In this document: positions 52,253-62,637 of the stretch, piece by piece | Numbering within the stretch: the first letter of the stretch is position 1 | Layout of the letters: every line of letters begins with the position of its first letter | Assembly: GCA_037178625.1 (NCBI GenBank) | Contig: CM074131.1 | Coordinates: forward strand, 4,464,001-4,528,000 | Length of the DNA stretch: 64,000 nucleotides | Source: Skeletonema tropicum | Taxonomy: Eukaryota > Bacillariophyta > Thalassiosirophyceae > Thalassiosirales > Thalassiosiraceae | Direction of reading: 5' to 3' | The notes under the pieces: generated by a model | Told to the model about the DNA's origin: nothing | The model's database searches: none | Seen by the model: the letters and a program-made list of their open reading frames with translations, nothing else | Program-made: the position numbers and the translations under genes

Positions 52253-53255
52253 ATGAAGGTCATCAAGATCGCCTCTCTCTCGCTCCTTGCGCTTGCTGGC
52301 AATTCCGTCGATGGTAAGCGTCTGAAATAATTTTGGGAGTGTATCATCGTATTCATTTTGTGAGGTGATTTATTGCTGCTCTGCTGACCTGACCCTCTGA
52401 CACTTCTCATTCACTCACACACTCATGTTGTGTTTTACTTTTCTTCCAGCTGCTTCTTATTTCCCCCAATTCAACAGCATGTGCAACGAAGTCTTGGCCT
52501 ATCTCCAAGTGTGTCTCAGTATTGTTGACAGCAACGACAGCTTAGGATTGACCAAAGCTGTTGGGAAAGCCGACGAGTGCCTCAAAGCTGCTGCGGATGA
52601 CGCCGCTAAAACAGCATGTCTTAAGCCTTTGTTCGACATCGCTGAAAAAGGATCTTGTGTCCCTGGAAGAATTGATTTTGGCAAATGGGTATGTGGTTTC
52701 AAGGATATTTCTGCCAATCTCGAGGACGCAGCTGCCCTCTTGGAAGACAAAGAGGAGGACAAATTCATCGCCGTCGACGGTAAGTGTATGCGTCTGAGAT
52801 GTTTGGGGGGTGTATCATCATTTATCCTTTTGTGGGGTGCACAAGCACAATTGCCTCTTCTTCTTCTCCTCTACCTCTACATCCTCGTCACATTATGTTT
52901 TATTGCTGCTTCGCTGACCCGACCCTTCTCATTCACTCACTTACTCATGTTGTTATCTTTTACTTTTCTTCCAGCTGCTTTGCCTGAAGTCAGCAAGTTT
53001 GGAGATCTCGCCTTTGACGTTTTCGAGGATATTTCTGCCGATCTTAAGGATGGTGAGTTCTTTGTATGTTTGCTTTTTGTCTGATAGCGGATATTGAATA
53101 ATGTGACTTCCTCGTAATATGATGATGATGTTTTCGGGTGCATGTCTCTCTTCCACTCTAACATTCGTGCATTACTGCTCTTAAATTCTCTTCTGTTCGA
53201 AGAGCTTGAGCTCGATACTAAAGCTTATGCGTCCAAACTCCGTGGCCGCCAGTAG
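52253..53255 (+). CDS. Small secreted cysteine-containing protein, four exons
   Basis: Exons 52253-52313, 52450-52779, 52975-53052 and 53203-53255 join in phase 1 at every junction to 173 residues. The first exon is almost exactly a signal peptide (Met-Lys-Val-Ile-Lys-Ile-Ala-Ser-Leu...Gly-Asn-Ser-Val-Asp). The mature part is helical with six cysteines in exon 2 (Met-Cys-Asn-Glu, Val-Cys-Leu-Ser, Glu-Cys-Leu-Lys, Ala-Cys-Leu-Lys, Ser-Cys-Val-Pro, Val-Cys-Gly-Phe), suggesting three disulfides, and an acidic C-terminal helix. The first two introns are homologous to each other, so exon 2 or 3 arose by duplication with its intron. A truncated copy lies at 61502-61829. No family recognised. Confidence 0.75.
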
Positions 53256-53446
53256 AGAGATTACTGCTGCAATGAGAATGAGCATGTTGGAGGACAGATA
53301 TAATAAACGACACTACTACCGTGTGAAGACTTTGGCATTTTGGCTACTCAGTTGTTTCCATTTTCACTGCTTTGGCTATAGTATTTGAAGTATTCTACGA
53401 ACTAAATATTAGCGTCGCCATCTATTAGGTACCACTGTCTTTAGAG

Positions 53447-53675
53447 TCATTTCTTTCTACAGCCGTCACAGATAAATTTGCTGCAGCATTCCATATGGAT
53501 ATGGGCGTTTTTCTCCGGATGGATGGGTAGCGGCAACAAACAGATCGGACAGTCACCAAAGCTGTTGCTCTCAGGCTGCTTGAATAAAATTTCGTCATGT
53601 ACTGCCGTCAACTTCTTTGATGTCGCCGGATGCGGATGCACAATGCACCGTATCACTTTCTACTTCTGTGTTCAT
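53447..53675 (-). pseudogene. RING-like gene fragment
   Basis: From ATG 53675 one frame gives an acidic leader, then coding continues in another frame with Asp-Glu-Ile-Leu-Phe-Lys-Gln-Pro and Asp-Cys-Pro-Ile-Cys-Leu-Leu-Pro-Leu-Pro...Cys-Cys-Ser-Lys-Phe-Ile-Cys-Asp-Gly-Cys, the start of a RING-like motif seen in an expanded diatom family. It stops at 53447 right after the fourth cysteine pair and shows a frameshift near 53600, so it is a fragment. Confidence 0.6.
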
Positions 53676-53728
53676 CTTTGCTGTCGTAGCACGGCATGAA
53701 GAGATGATACGCAATAGCAATACGCAAG

Positions 53729-53729
53729 C

Positions 53730-53778
<49 letters not shown>

Positions 53779-53802
53779 TAGAAAGGCGGTCGGTCGGTCG
53801 GT
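53729..53802. repeat. GA microsatellite plus CGGT repeat
   Basis: About 45 bp of (AG)n, then GGAGAGAGATAG and four CGGT units near 53787-53801. A shorter (GA)n lies at 15321-15350. Confidence 0.9.
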
Positions 53803-53857
53803 ACATAGCGGTAAGTTGTTGTCAACAGAAGTTGAAGTTCAAGTTGCTGATGTAATA

Positions 53858-54238
53858 GAGCGTCCTTAATAGTCTTACTTACGCAAATTTGGATTTCCTT
53901 TAATTTTTACTTACGCAAATTTGGGTTCGCAAGATTTGTTACGCTTTTGTGACTTGAGGAGCGCAGTACCGTACCGCCCACCGGCCCACCGCCCGAAGGG
54001 AACCCTAATTCAGGGAGCACCCCCGGCGCCCCCCTCTTTACTTGCGTAAAAAAACAGGGATATTAGTTCCTACGCCCAAGAGTTGTCTTACTTACTTACG
54101 CAAAAGTTCGATTTTGCGTAAGTAAGTTTGCAATTTCTTTTATCTTACTTACGCAAAACGTCATCAAAAAATTCCACAACTCACAACTGACGTCATTTCG
54201 TTCAATTTTTTGCGTAAGTAAGACTGTTAAGGACGCTC
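53858..54238. mobile_element. 381-bp foldback MITE
   Basis: Ends GAGCGTCCTTAATAGTCTTA and its inverse, one mismatch over about 29 bp. Inside are at least six CTTACTTACGCAAA or inverse units, so the whole element can fold on itself. GC-rich spacer near 53965-54035. No coding capacity. Confidence 0.8.
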
Positions 54239-54306
54239 CTAGGGATGACCTAAACTGCTTTGTTGCTATTTTTCAACTAGAGATTTTATCAGCACAAATA
54301 TATTGG

Positions 54307-54645
54307 TGTAATAGTCAAGTAGCATACTACCTTTAGGTACGTATGTATCTGTGACCATACGGATACGTGCTCGCTAAGCTATCGCTTATCGAGATCTCTC
54401 TGCCTGACGCATGCCGCTCTGGATTCTGACTACGTGGAAGTAGTCAGCCTCGTGAATCGTTACTAAGGTTCTACGTCTTGGAATTAGTACGATTCTGTCC
54501 TGTAGCTCTGAGTCACTCATCTTCCATGAGCAAGCTCAACCGCTAGCAGCAGCTCTCTCCTTCGAAGAGCACACAACTACTCCAAATACGTAAATTAATA
54601 CTGTATTCATCGTCGTTGTCATTACACATCTATTAGCCTGTGTCA
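54307..54645 (+). repeat. 5' LTR of the Gypsy element
   Basis: 339 bp, TG...CA ends, preceded by ATTGG. Contains the palindromic GACTACGTGGAAGTAGTC. Confidence 0.95.
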
Positions 54646-54759
54646 TTATTTTAAAATAACAAGTGCTCTCGTCGACAAGCACCGCAGAAAGCTACCAGAT
54701 ACCTCGAAACGAGAAGAATTTTCCATCCTGGTGAAATATCAGAAGGACTGATCATTATC

Positions 54760-56412
54760 ATGTCGCAAAATGAATTAGCTTCGATTTACTTGGCCTACAA
54801 CACTCTCACCGAGGACAAACGGCCAAAAGAATCTCAGGTAACTCGTGGATACATCGAGGATAAAGACAAAGTCGTCTTTCCCATCTTTCCAGTTGCCAAG
54901 ATTGCCAATGGTCGGAAATGGACTATCGATGGCGGATCAACTAATCATGCCAAGACTACGGTAACGTACTATTCCCTTCCACATAATGTTGGACAACACA
55001 CCTACATGGTACTCAAACTCATCGAATATGAAAGTCTAATCTTCGAGCTTGGTTGGGACGACCACGAGAAGAAGCTCATGACTCAACTCATCTTCAATCA
55101 ACAAAAAGCGTCCGAGCTAGAAGCCGACATCGCAAACAAATTCAACGGTATCACCGGTGATCCTCTCGCTAAGAAGGACATCGACGAATTGAAAAAGACA
55201 CTATCGCAGCATAAAAAGCAAATCACCCATCATGTGAACTCTCTGAACGATAATGCAGATCGTGCAGGAGGTATGCTTGGAAAGCTCATGGGTCATTTCG
55301 ATAAGAAATTCGCTGTCATCATGGACAACTACTTCAATCAGGGTACGCCGTACCAAGTGACGAAGTGGAGGGCAGTCAACCATGCATTTTGCAAGGACGC
55401 CATGGACTCTTCCAAAATAATGATCCCTCTGATGTCTTACACAGGGACGGTCTTCGATGACAAAGACGAAACATCAGACTACTTGATGTGTCATAAAGCG
55501 ATGCTCTGCACTCAAACAGAAACAGGGCCTCGTTTGAAAACTCTTAAGGATATTCTCAAGTGCGCTAATTTATTGTTAGTCCAGCAACATGGTTACGGCC
55601 TCGCGGAAGCAACCAGAAGCTACTTGGAATCCAACATTAAATTCCATCGTGCATTCACATGCAAGCAGTGGGTAGGGATGATCACAGCAATCAATCAATA
55701 TCTACGTCTCCTTACCACCTACAAAGATGATGAACAGTACGCGGACAACCCTAGTATTCCACGTGCCAACGTTCCCTACAACGAAGTGGAGCTGTGCAAG
55801 ATTGTCTTGGCCAGCATGCCCAGAGAGGTTAGGGATTCTCTTCGAGTGACGTCCCCAACTCGTCTACTTGAAACAGAGCTGGAGCCTTTGGTCGCTCGCA
55901 TTGACGCCATCTTGGTTCAGCAGAAGACCCAACGCGCTTCAAATGAAAAGGATAAGTCTACCAAGAACGGAGCTTCCAACCCCAACCCTAGAAACCAGAA
56001 GAAGAATGGTGGAGGTGGCGGTGGAGGTGGTGGTGGTGGCAATCCAAGTACTAAACCTACGCCTGAAAATCCCAAAGACGGTGGGTGTGGCAACTGTCAG
56101 AAGAATGGAGTCAAAGCTTGGTTTACCCATCCTACGGTTCAATGCCGCAACTACGAAGTCAATGGTCAAAAGAAGAGGCGTGATGGTGAAAACCGTCAAC
56201 TACGCGATCACGAAAAAGAAGAAGGATCTGTGAAGGACCTCATCAAAAGCGAAATTGCAGCCGCACTCAGAGACATGCGTTCTGGTGGTGGGGGTCGTGA
56301 TCATTACAGGCATGACCGACGTGAGCGCTCTCGTTCTCGCTCTAGGTCTCGCTCTCGTAGTCCTGAATACCATCGACGCAGCCGTAGCTATCGCCGTCGA
56401 GATGACTATTGA
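54760..56412 (+). CDS. gag: Gypsy Gag with zinc finger and RS-rich tail
   Basis: 550 residues from ATG 54760. A helical capsid-like region is followed by a Gly-rich linker (polyGly near residues 415-425), an unusual zinc finger Cys-x2-Cys-x10-His-x4-Cys (about 446-465), and a C-terminal Arg/Ser-dipeptide tail (about 520-540) like those of SR splicing factors. The TGA at 56410-56412 is in the same frame as pol, which starts at ATG 56434. Confidence 0.88.
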   Translation: MSQNELASIYLAYNTLTEDKRPKESQVTRGYIEDKDKVVFPIFPVAKIANGRKWTIDGGSTNHAKTTVTYYSLPHNVGQHTYMVLKLIEYESLIFELGWDDHEKKLMTQLIFNQQKASELEADIANKFNGITGDPLAKKDIDELKKTLSQHKKQITHHVNSLNDNADRAGGMLGKLMGHFDKKFAVIMDNYFNQGTPYQVTKWRAVNHAFCKDAMDSSKIMIPLMSYTGTVFDDKDETSDYLMCHKAMLCTQTETGPRLKTLKDILKCANLLLVQQHGYGLAEATRSYLESNIKFHRAFTCKQWVGMITAINQYLRLLTTYKDDEQYADNPSIPRANVPYNEVELCKIVLASMPREVRDSLRVTSPTRLLETELEPLVARIDAILVQQKTQRASNEKDKSTKNGASNPNPRNQKKNGGGGGGGGGGGNPSTKPTPENPKDGGCGNCQKNGVKAWFTHPTVQCRNYEVNGQKKRRDGENRQLRDHEKEEGSVKDLIKSEIAAALRDMRSGGGGRDHYRHDRRERSRSRSRSRSRSPEYHRRSRSYRRRDDY

Positions 56413-56433
56413 ATCATTGGGTCCGACACTCGA

Positions 56434-59400
56434 ATGGAAAATAGTAACTTAAAAGTAAATAATGAATCTGATTCTTATGAACATTCAGTTAAACGAAGGA
56501 AACCTAATACTATCGATTTCGATGTGTATAACCTTGACCATTCGCCGATTAAAGGTGTCATACCCGATTGGAGCGGTGTAAAAGACATGCACGCATCGCT
56601 TCGTCAAAAAGTAATCAGGGGAAATGGACTTAAGACTGTTGTTGTCGCAGCGTCCCTGACCAAGAAGGGAAACCGTAACTCACGCCCCTTGGTTTTATTA
56701 CTTGACTCCGGTGCAGATGATGACATCATCTTTCTGCCCGATGAAGAAGTAAAGGCTTTTGACCCTATACCTCTAGCTCATCCAAATGTGTGGACTACGT
56801 CCAATGGCCAGTTCAACACAGGTGAAGTCGCAGAACTATCTTTCTTGCTTCCGGAGTATTCTCAAAGTAAGATTATGTCTTGTACTGCTGACATCAGACG
56901 CATCCACAACAGGAGGAGCGTTCAATACGACGCCATTATTGGTGTTAAAACCCTTCATGCTTGGGGAGTTACTATGCATTTCAAAGAGAAAGTCCTTGAA
57001 ATTGATGGCATCTCCCGTCCTATGAAAAACAAGGACGAATTCAAAGATGAAAACGTCTTGATGAACATCTATAATGAAGCCCTAGAGCCTCAGTCAACCA
57101 AAGAGGAGACTGACAGAGCCGTCAAGATTTTGGATGCCAAGTATGAAGCCGCCGATCTAGAAAAGATCGTCGATGAAAATTGCTCTCATCTCTCCCGAAT
57201 GCAGAGACTTCAACTACTCAACTTACTCAAGAAACATGAGAAGATGTTTAGCGGATCTCTCGGTGAATGGAAGGGTGAGGAAGTCCATTTTGAGCTTAAG
57301 CCAGATGTGAAACCGTTCCGTGGTAGACCGTTTGATGTCCCACAGATACACAAAGCAACAATTATGAAAGAACTTCAACGCTTAATTGATATAGGAGTTC
57401 TGGAGCAGGTGCAACAAGCAGACTGGCTCAGTCCATCTTTTATTATTCCTAAGTCAGACGGCACAGTCCGCTTCCTCTCCGACTTCCGCCAGCTTAACAA
57501 AGCGCTAGTGCGACGCCCCTTCCCGCTTCCTAAGGTATCGGGTATGTTGCAACAGATGGAAGGCTTTACTTTTGCCTCAGCGATTGATCTCAATATGGGA
57601 TATTACCATTTGAAGCTTGATCTCGAGACGATGAAGATTTGCGCCATTGTATTCCCTTGGGGAATTTACAGGTACAAAAGACTTCCAATGGGAGTTGCTT
57701 GTAGCCCGGACATCTTCCAAAGTAAAATGAGTTCACTCTTTGCTGAGTTGGACTACGTGCAGGCTTACATTGATGATTTGCTCTGCCTATCCAAAGGAAC
57801 CTTTGAAGACCACCTGGAGAAACTCGACGTGGTATTACAAAAGTTAAGCGACGCTGGTCTGCAAGTCAACGCAGCCAAAAGTAAATTCGCAGCCGTAGAG
57901 ATTGATTACCTTGGGTATCATCTCACCAAACAAGGAATTGCACCACAACATTCCAAAGTCGCCGCTATCCTTGCTCTCAAACCACCTCGCAACGTGAAAG
58001 ATCTTCGACGTTGCCTCGGTATTATTCAGTATTACCGTGACCTGTGGGTGTCAAGAACACAGCTCCTCGCTCCACTCACTGATCTAGTTGGAGAATGTGG
58101 AACCACTAAACGCTCTACCAAAAAGAAGCCGCCGTGGCGGTGGGAGCAGGTTCATCAGGATGCTTTTGATGAGATCAAGAAGGTAATCGCCTGAGATGTT
58201 ATCCTGGCCTACCCGAACTTCGGTGAAGAGTTCACTATCTTTACTGATGCTTCAACTCGCCAGCTTGGGGGAGTGATTACGCAAAATAACCGTCCCATTG
58301 CCTTTTTCAGCCGGAAGTTAACTGCCGCGCAAATGAAGTACACTGTGACGGAACTTGAATTGCTTTCTATCGTCGAACTCTTGAAAGAATTCAAAGGTAT
58401 GCTGCTTGGACAGAAGCTGGTGATTTATACAGATCATCAGAATCTCGTTCGAGATAGCTTAGGCAGCACCTCTGACAGAGTGCAGAGATGGAATCTACTC
58501 CTCAATGAGTATGGAGCCGACATTAGGTACATCAAGGGTGTTGATAATACCGTTGCTGATGCCATTAGTCGATTAGATTATTGCCCAAAAATCAACCCTC
58601 ATCCAGAAGACGAACTCGACAGCAAAGGGAACTTCAGGTCAGAATATTCTCACCGCAAGTGGAATAAGCTGGTCTCTCTCTTCTCTCATTATCAAAACGA
58701 TGATGAGTGTGTTCTGGATAGAGAAGATGTGATAGAGCCAAAGGATTGCATGTCACATGTGTTTGCAAATTCAGCAGCCGATGACGAGGAAATTTACCCA
58801 GTCACCGTCAAGGAGATAGCAGATGCCCAACGGGAAGATCCAAAGATGAAGCACATTTTCGAACGGCCTGGTGCCGACAGTCGTAATCAGAAGATGATCA
58901 TAGACGACACTGTTGTCTTGGTTCGAAAGGACAGACCTTCGGCTCGTCCGAAGCTCATCATCCCTGAGAAGCTGCAATCTAAAGTTCTTATGTGGTATCA
59001 CCACTACCTGCAACATCCTGGTACTGACCGTATGGAAGGTACTATCGGCGCCGTCATGTATTGGCGTGGCATGAGTGCACAAATCCGTAGATTGTGTAAA
59101 TATTGTCCCAGGTGTCAGAAATCTAAGGCACGCAAGCGTAAGTACGGTCAACTTCCTCCTAAGGATGCGATCGTTGTTCCATGGCAGACGCTCCATTGCG
59201 ATTTAATTGGTCCAACAACAATTAAATCAAAGGATGGAACTGAAATGGATTTCATGTGTTTAACCATGATTGACGCTGCTACTGGATGGTTCGAAATAGT
59301 CGAACTCCCTAATAGGATGATCGAGAAGAAATGTCCTCGGACAGGAAAAACTGTCGAAGTAGAAATCATTGATAAAACTTCCGCTACAGTTTCCCACCTC

Positions 59401-60051
59401 TTGAATAAGTGCTGGTTAAGTCGTTATCCGCGCCCGAAGTATTTGGTGTGTGATAATGGTTCTGAATTCGAACTGCATCTGAAGGATCTGTGTGAACAGT
59501 ATCAGATTGGACGTAAGCCGACTACCAGTAAGAATCCGCAAGCTAATGCGATTTTAGAACGAGTTCACGGAGTCTTTAACGACATGCTCCGCACCTCGGG
59601 CCTCGACGACGATGATACCGTCGATGGCCACCGAATTGACCAATTTATCACAAATGCTGCATGGGCAATTCGATCTACTTACCACACCGTGCTCAAGGCT
59701 ACTCCTGGTGAAGCAATTTTTGGACGTGATATGTTATTTGACATTCCGTTCGTCGCTGACTGGAGTGAGATAGGTCGCCGCCGACAAGAGCTCGTGGACA
59801 GGAACAACGCCAGAGAAAACAAAAGGCGTCTCCCATATGACTATGTTCCAGGGAGTAAGTGCTTAATCATCAGTGAGATCAATGGTGAAAAGCAGCGCAA
59901 AGCTTTAGACAAGAATGAGGGACCGTATGTGGTCACAAATGTCTTTACTAATGGTACTGTCCGTATTCAACGTGGTTCCGTCAATGAACGAATCAATATC
60001 CGACGACTTACCCCCTTCTTTGAGGCAGAAGAAGCCAACGATGCAAGTTAA
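56434..60051 (+). CDS. pol: Gypsy Pol: protease, RT, RNase H, integrase; one in-frame TGA
   Basis: Same frame as gag. The aspartic protease has Leu-Asp-Ser-Gly-Ala (about 56703-56717). Reverse transcriptase shows Leu-Ser-Asp-Phe-Arg-Gln-Leu-Asn and Tyr-Ile-Asp-Asp-Leu (about 57766-57780). RNase H shows Phe-Thr-Asp-Ala-Ser and Tyr-Thr-Asp-His-Gln. Integrase has a His-x3-His...Cys-x2-Cys finger (about 58997-59120) and a D,D-x-E core: His-Cys-Asp-Leu-Ile-Gly, Cys-Asp-Asn-Gly-Ser-Glu-Phe, and Ala-Ile-Leu-Glu-Arg. The only interruption is TGA at 58192-58194, between RT and RNase H, with clear homology on both sides. It may be a single C-to-T change or a recoded stop. The protein ends at TAA 60049-60051 without an evident chromodomain. 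Confidence 0.9.
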
Positions 60052-60351
60052 AATGAATAACTTGGGGGAGTGTACAGCTTTCATAACCTAGAAATTAGAA
60101 GAATTATTCCAACACATCAACATTATTTCATACTAGACAACAGTTGATTTGATCAAACCCTATCATAAGCTTACACACACGTCAGCCTTGGCTTCTCGTG
60201 TCTTTTGTCGCAAACCAGTCTTACGGTCTTACACGTACACGTCACCGGTATTCAAGAAAATACCGTACGCACTCCTCTATGAGAGTAATTTTTCCCACAG
60301 GGTTTTTCTCTCACTGAGCCCACTGTTAAATCCGAACAGCACGGGGGAGAG
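60052..60351. other. Element 3' untranslated region and polypurine tract
   Basis: Non-coding stretch between pol and the 3' LTR, ending in CACGGGGGAGAG, a polypurine tract for plus-strand priming. Confidence 0.7.
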
Positions 60352-61034
60352 TGTAATAGTCAAGTAGCATACTACCTTTAGGTACGTATGTATCTGTGAC
60401 CATACGGATACGTGCTCGCTAAGCTATCGCTTATCGAGATCTCTCTGCCTGACGCATGCCGCTCTGGATTCTGACTACGTGGAAGTAGTCAGCCTCGTGA
60501 ATCGTTACTAAGGTTCTACGTCTTGGAATTAGTACGATTCTGTCCTGTAGCTCTGAGTCACTCATCTTCCATTGACACAGGCTAATAGATGTGTAATGAC
60601 AACGACGATGAATACAGTATTAATTTACGTATTTGGAGTAGTTGTGAGCTCTTCGAAGGAGAGAGCTGCTGCTAGCGGTTGAGCTTGCTCATGGAAGATG
60701 AGGGGCTCAGAGCTACAGGACAGAATCGTACTAATTCCAAGACGTAGAACCTTAGTAACGATTCACGAGGCTGACTACTTCCACGTAGTCAGAATCCAGA
60801 GCGGCATGCGTCAGGCAGAGAGATCTCGATAAGCGATAGCTTAGCGAGCACGTATCCGTATGGTCACAGATACATACGTACCTAAAGGTAGTATGCTACT
60901 TGACTATTACATCCATGAGCAAGCTCAACCGCTAGCAGCAGCTCTCTCCTTCGAAGAGCACACAACTACTCCAAATACGTAAATTAATACTGTATTCATC
61001 GTCGTTGTCATTACACATCTATTAGCCTGTGTCA
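60352..61034 (+). repeat. 3' LTR of the Gypsy element, interrupted
   Basis: 60352-60572 plus 60917-61034 equal one 339-bp LTR. Between them sits an inverted solo LTR and a duplicated TCCAT. Confidence 0.95.
60573..60911 (-). mobile_element. Nested solo LTR, inverted, with TCCAT duplication
   Basis: A complete 339-bp LTR of the same family in the opposite orientation (TGACACAGG...GACTATTACA) inserted in the 3' LTR, flanked by TCCAT at 60568-60572 and 60912-60916. It differs at a few positions from the host LTR (CAGAGCTAC context near 60705), so it comes from another copy. Confidence 0.95.
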
Positions 61035-61501
61035 ATTGGGGATAACCTAATCAAATCGTCACCAGCCCATTCTTTTATGTGCCCTGTTGACACCCACGTG
61101 ACACTGGCATCAAAATTCTGACATTCTTGACTAGTCCGTTCTCACGCACAAAGAAAAACACAAGCTGGAACCGTTCTCACAAAGAAAAACGACACAAGCT
61201 GGAACCGTTCTCACAAAGAAAAACACAAGCTGGAACCGTTCTCACAAAGAAAAACACAAGCTGGAACCATTCTCACAAAGAAAAACACAAGCTGGAACCG
61301 TTCTCACAAAGAAAAACACAAGCTGGAACCGTTCTCACAAAGAAAAACACAAGCTGGAACCATTCTCACCAAACTAAAACACAGGTGTGAACCAGAAACA
61401 CGGTTAAGGTTTCTGTTATGTACTCCGAGGATTCGTTTTATTTGACGCATAAATTTGAATCCGCTTCAGATCAAACACCTCTCTTAACACACATATCAAC
61501 T
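61035..61501. other. Intergenic region with a minisatellite
   Basis: Between the Gypsy element and the truncated secreted-gene copy. Holds a 31-bp minisatellite (61136-61380). A frame across the minisatellite is an artefact of the repeat. Confidence 0.6.
61136..61380. repeat. 31-bp minisatellite, about eight units
   Basis: Unit CCGTTCTCACAAAGAAAAAC + ACAAGCTGGAA repeated head to tail with single-base variants (CCATTCTC, CGACACAAG). Spacerless, so not a CRISPR array. Confidence 0.95.
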
Positions 61502-61829
61502 ATGAAGGTCATCAAGATCGCCTCTCTCTCGCTCCTTGCGCTTGCTGGCAATTCCGTCGATGGTAAGCGTCTGAAATAATTTTGGGAGTGTATCATCGTA
61601 TTCATTTTGTGAGGTGATTTATTGCTGCTCTGCTGACCTGACCCGCCGACACTTCTCATTCACTCACACACTCATGTTGTGTTTTACTTTTCTTCCAGCT
61701 GCTTCTTATTTCACTCAATTCAGCAGCATTTGCAACGAAGTCTTGTACAAACTCCTATTGTGTGTTGACAGCAACGACAGCTTAGGATTGACCAAAGCTG
61801 TTTGGAATGTTACGCTGTGGCGAAAATGA
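61502..61829 (+). pseudogene. Truncated copy of the secreted protein gene
   Basis: ATG 61502 and the first exon are identical in sense to those of 52253, with the same donor, intron and acceptor. Exon 2 follows with several changes and then homology ends abruptly after Gly-Leu-Thr-Lys-Ala-Val (about 61800). The frame ends at 61829. Exons 3 and 4 are absent. It could still encode a short secreted peptide of about 60 residues. Confidence 0.75.
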
Positions 61830-62637
61830 TATTTGGAACGCATCTGCATTCGCACCATATTTGGGAGTTATCGTATCTTGGATCGGAAAGATGGGGGCAT
61901 CGGTACTTCTGTACTTTACGAAATGGCATCAAATGAAACTATTGAGGTATGCACGTTACTATTGGCAACAAACAGTAAGGATATCCTTAAATGGAGGGAA
62001 CTAGGATTTTGGAGGAAAACAAAACTCACCACGCACGCACTCATCATCACTCATCAAACTTCAGCCATCACCATCGGTCATCACCATGACGGCTCACAAG
62101 TCGAGAATGAAAAATTAGTTAAGTTGAATACTTAAAACCCTTTGTTGGAACCGTTGGCTGATGCCACACTGTCTACAAATGAAAAATACTTCGTTAGTCG
62201 AGTAGTACGCCCAACAGTGATCTTGAGTGATCCGTGTACACCTTAGTTCCTTCTATCTCCCGATCATACGTAAATCCGCCGCGGTTGTGATGCTCCAAAT
62301 CGACCGAAGACCTCCACAACATCGAAGTCCTCCTAGATCTACGCTACACTTCACGTTTGTCGTATCCGTATGCAATAGAAACGATCATAAGGCAAAAGAT
62401 TAACAGTCTCGCGTCTGATCTACTAAAGCTTATCGGAGTTCGACACAATAATCAACTTTACGGAAGTGTTTTGGAGTTGTGAGTATTGTTCCCTGAAGGC
62501 TAGACATTCGTCTGAGAAAGCTTTGACTTATTTGAAGAGGTAATCCTTATTGGAGATCCGAGACAGGCTTTAGTGTCGCCGGCCCAGTGAGTTCGTTCTT
62601 TTGAGTTTAGAAAGTTACCCGTGAATACCAATCAGAA
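61830..62637. other. Intergenic region, no gene recognised
   Basis: 800 bp with short frames only. Confidence 0.4.

Larger units (their letters stand above)
54307..61034 (+). mobile_element. Young Ty3/Gypsy LTR retrotransposon
   Basis: Two 339-bp LTRs (TGTAATAGTC...CCTGTGTCA) are flanked by the 5-bp duplication ATTGG (54302-54306 and 61035-61039). Internal order is gag, protease, reverse transcriptase, RNase H, integrase, i.e. the Gypsy order. The polypurine tract GGGGGAGAG precedes the 3' LTR. The LTRs look almost identical. The 3' LTR is split by an inverted solo LTR (60573-60911). No obvious tRNA-complementary primer site directly follows the 5' LTR. Confidence 0.95.

Noticed and set aside
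61136..61380. 31-bp repeats as a possible CRISPR array
   Set aside because: The units are head to tail without spacers in eukaryotic DNA; it is a minisatellite.
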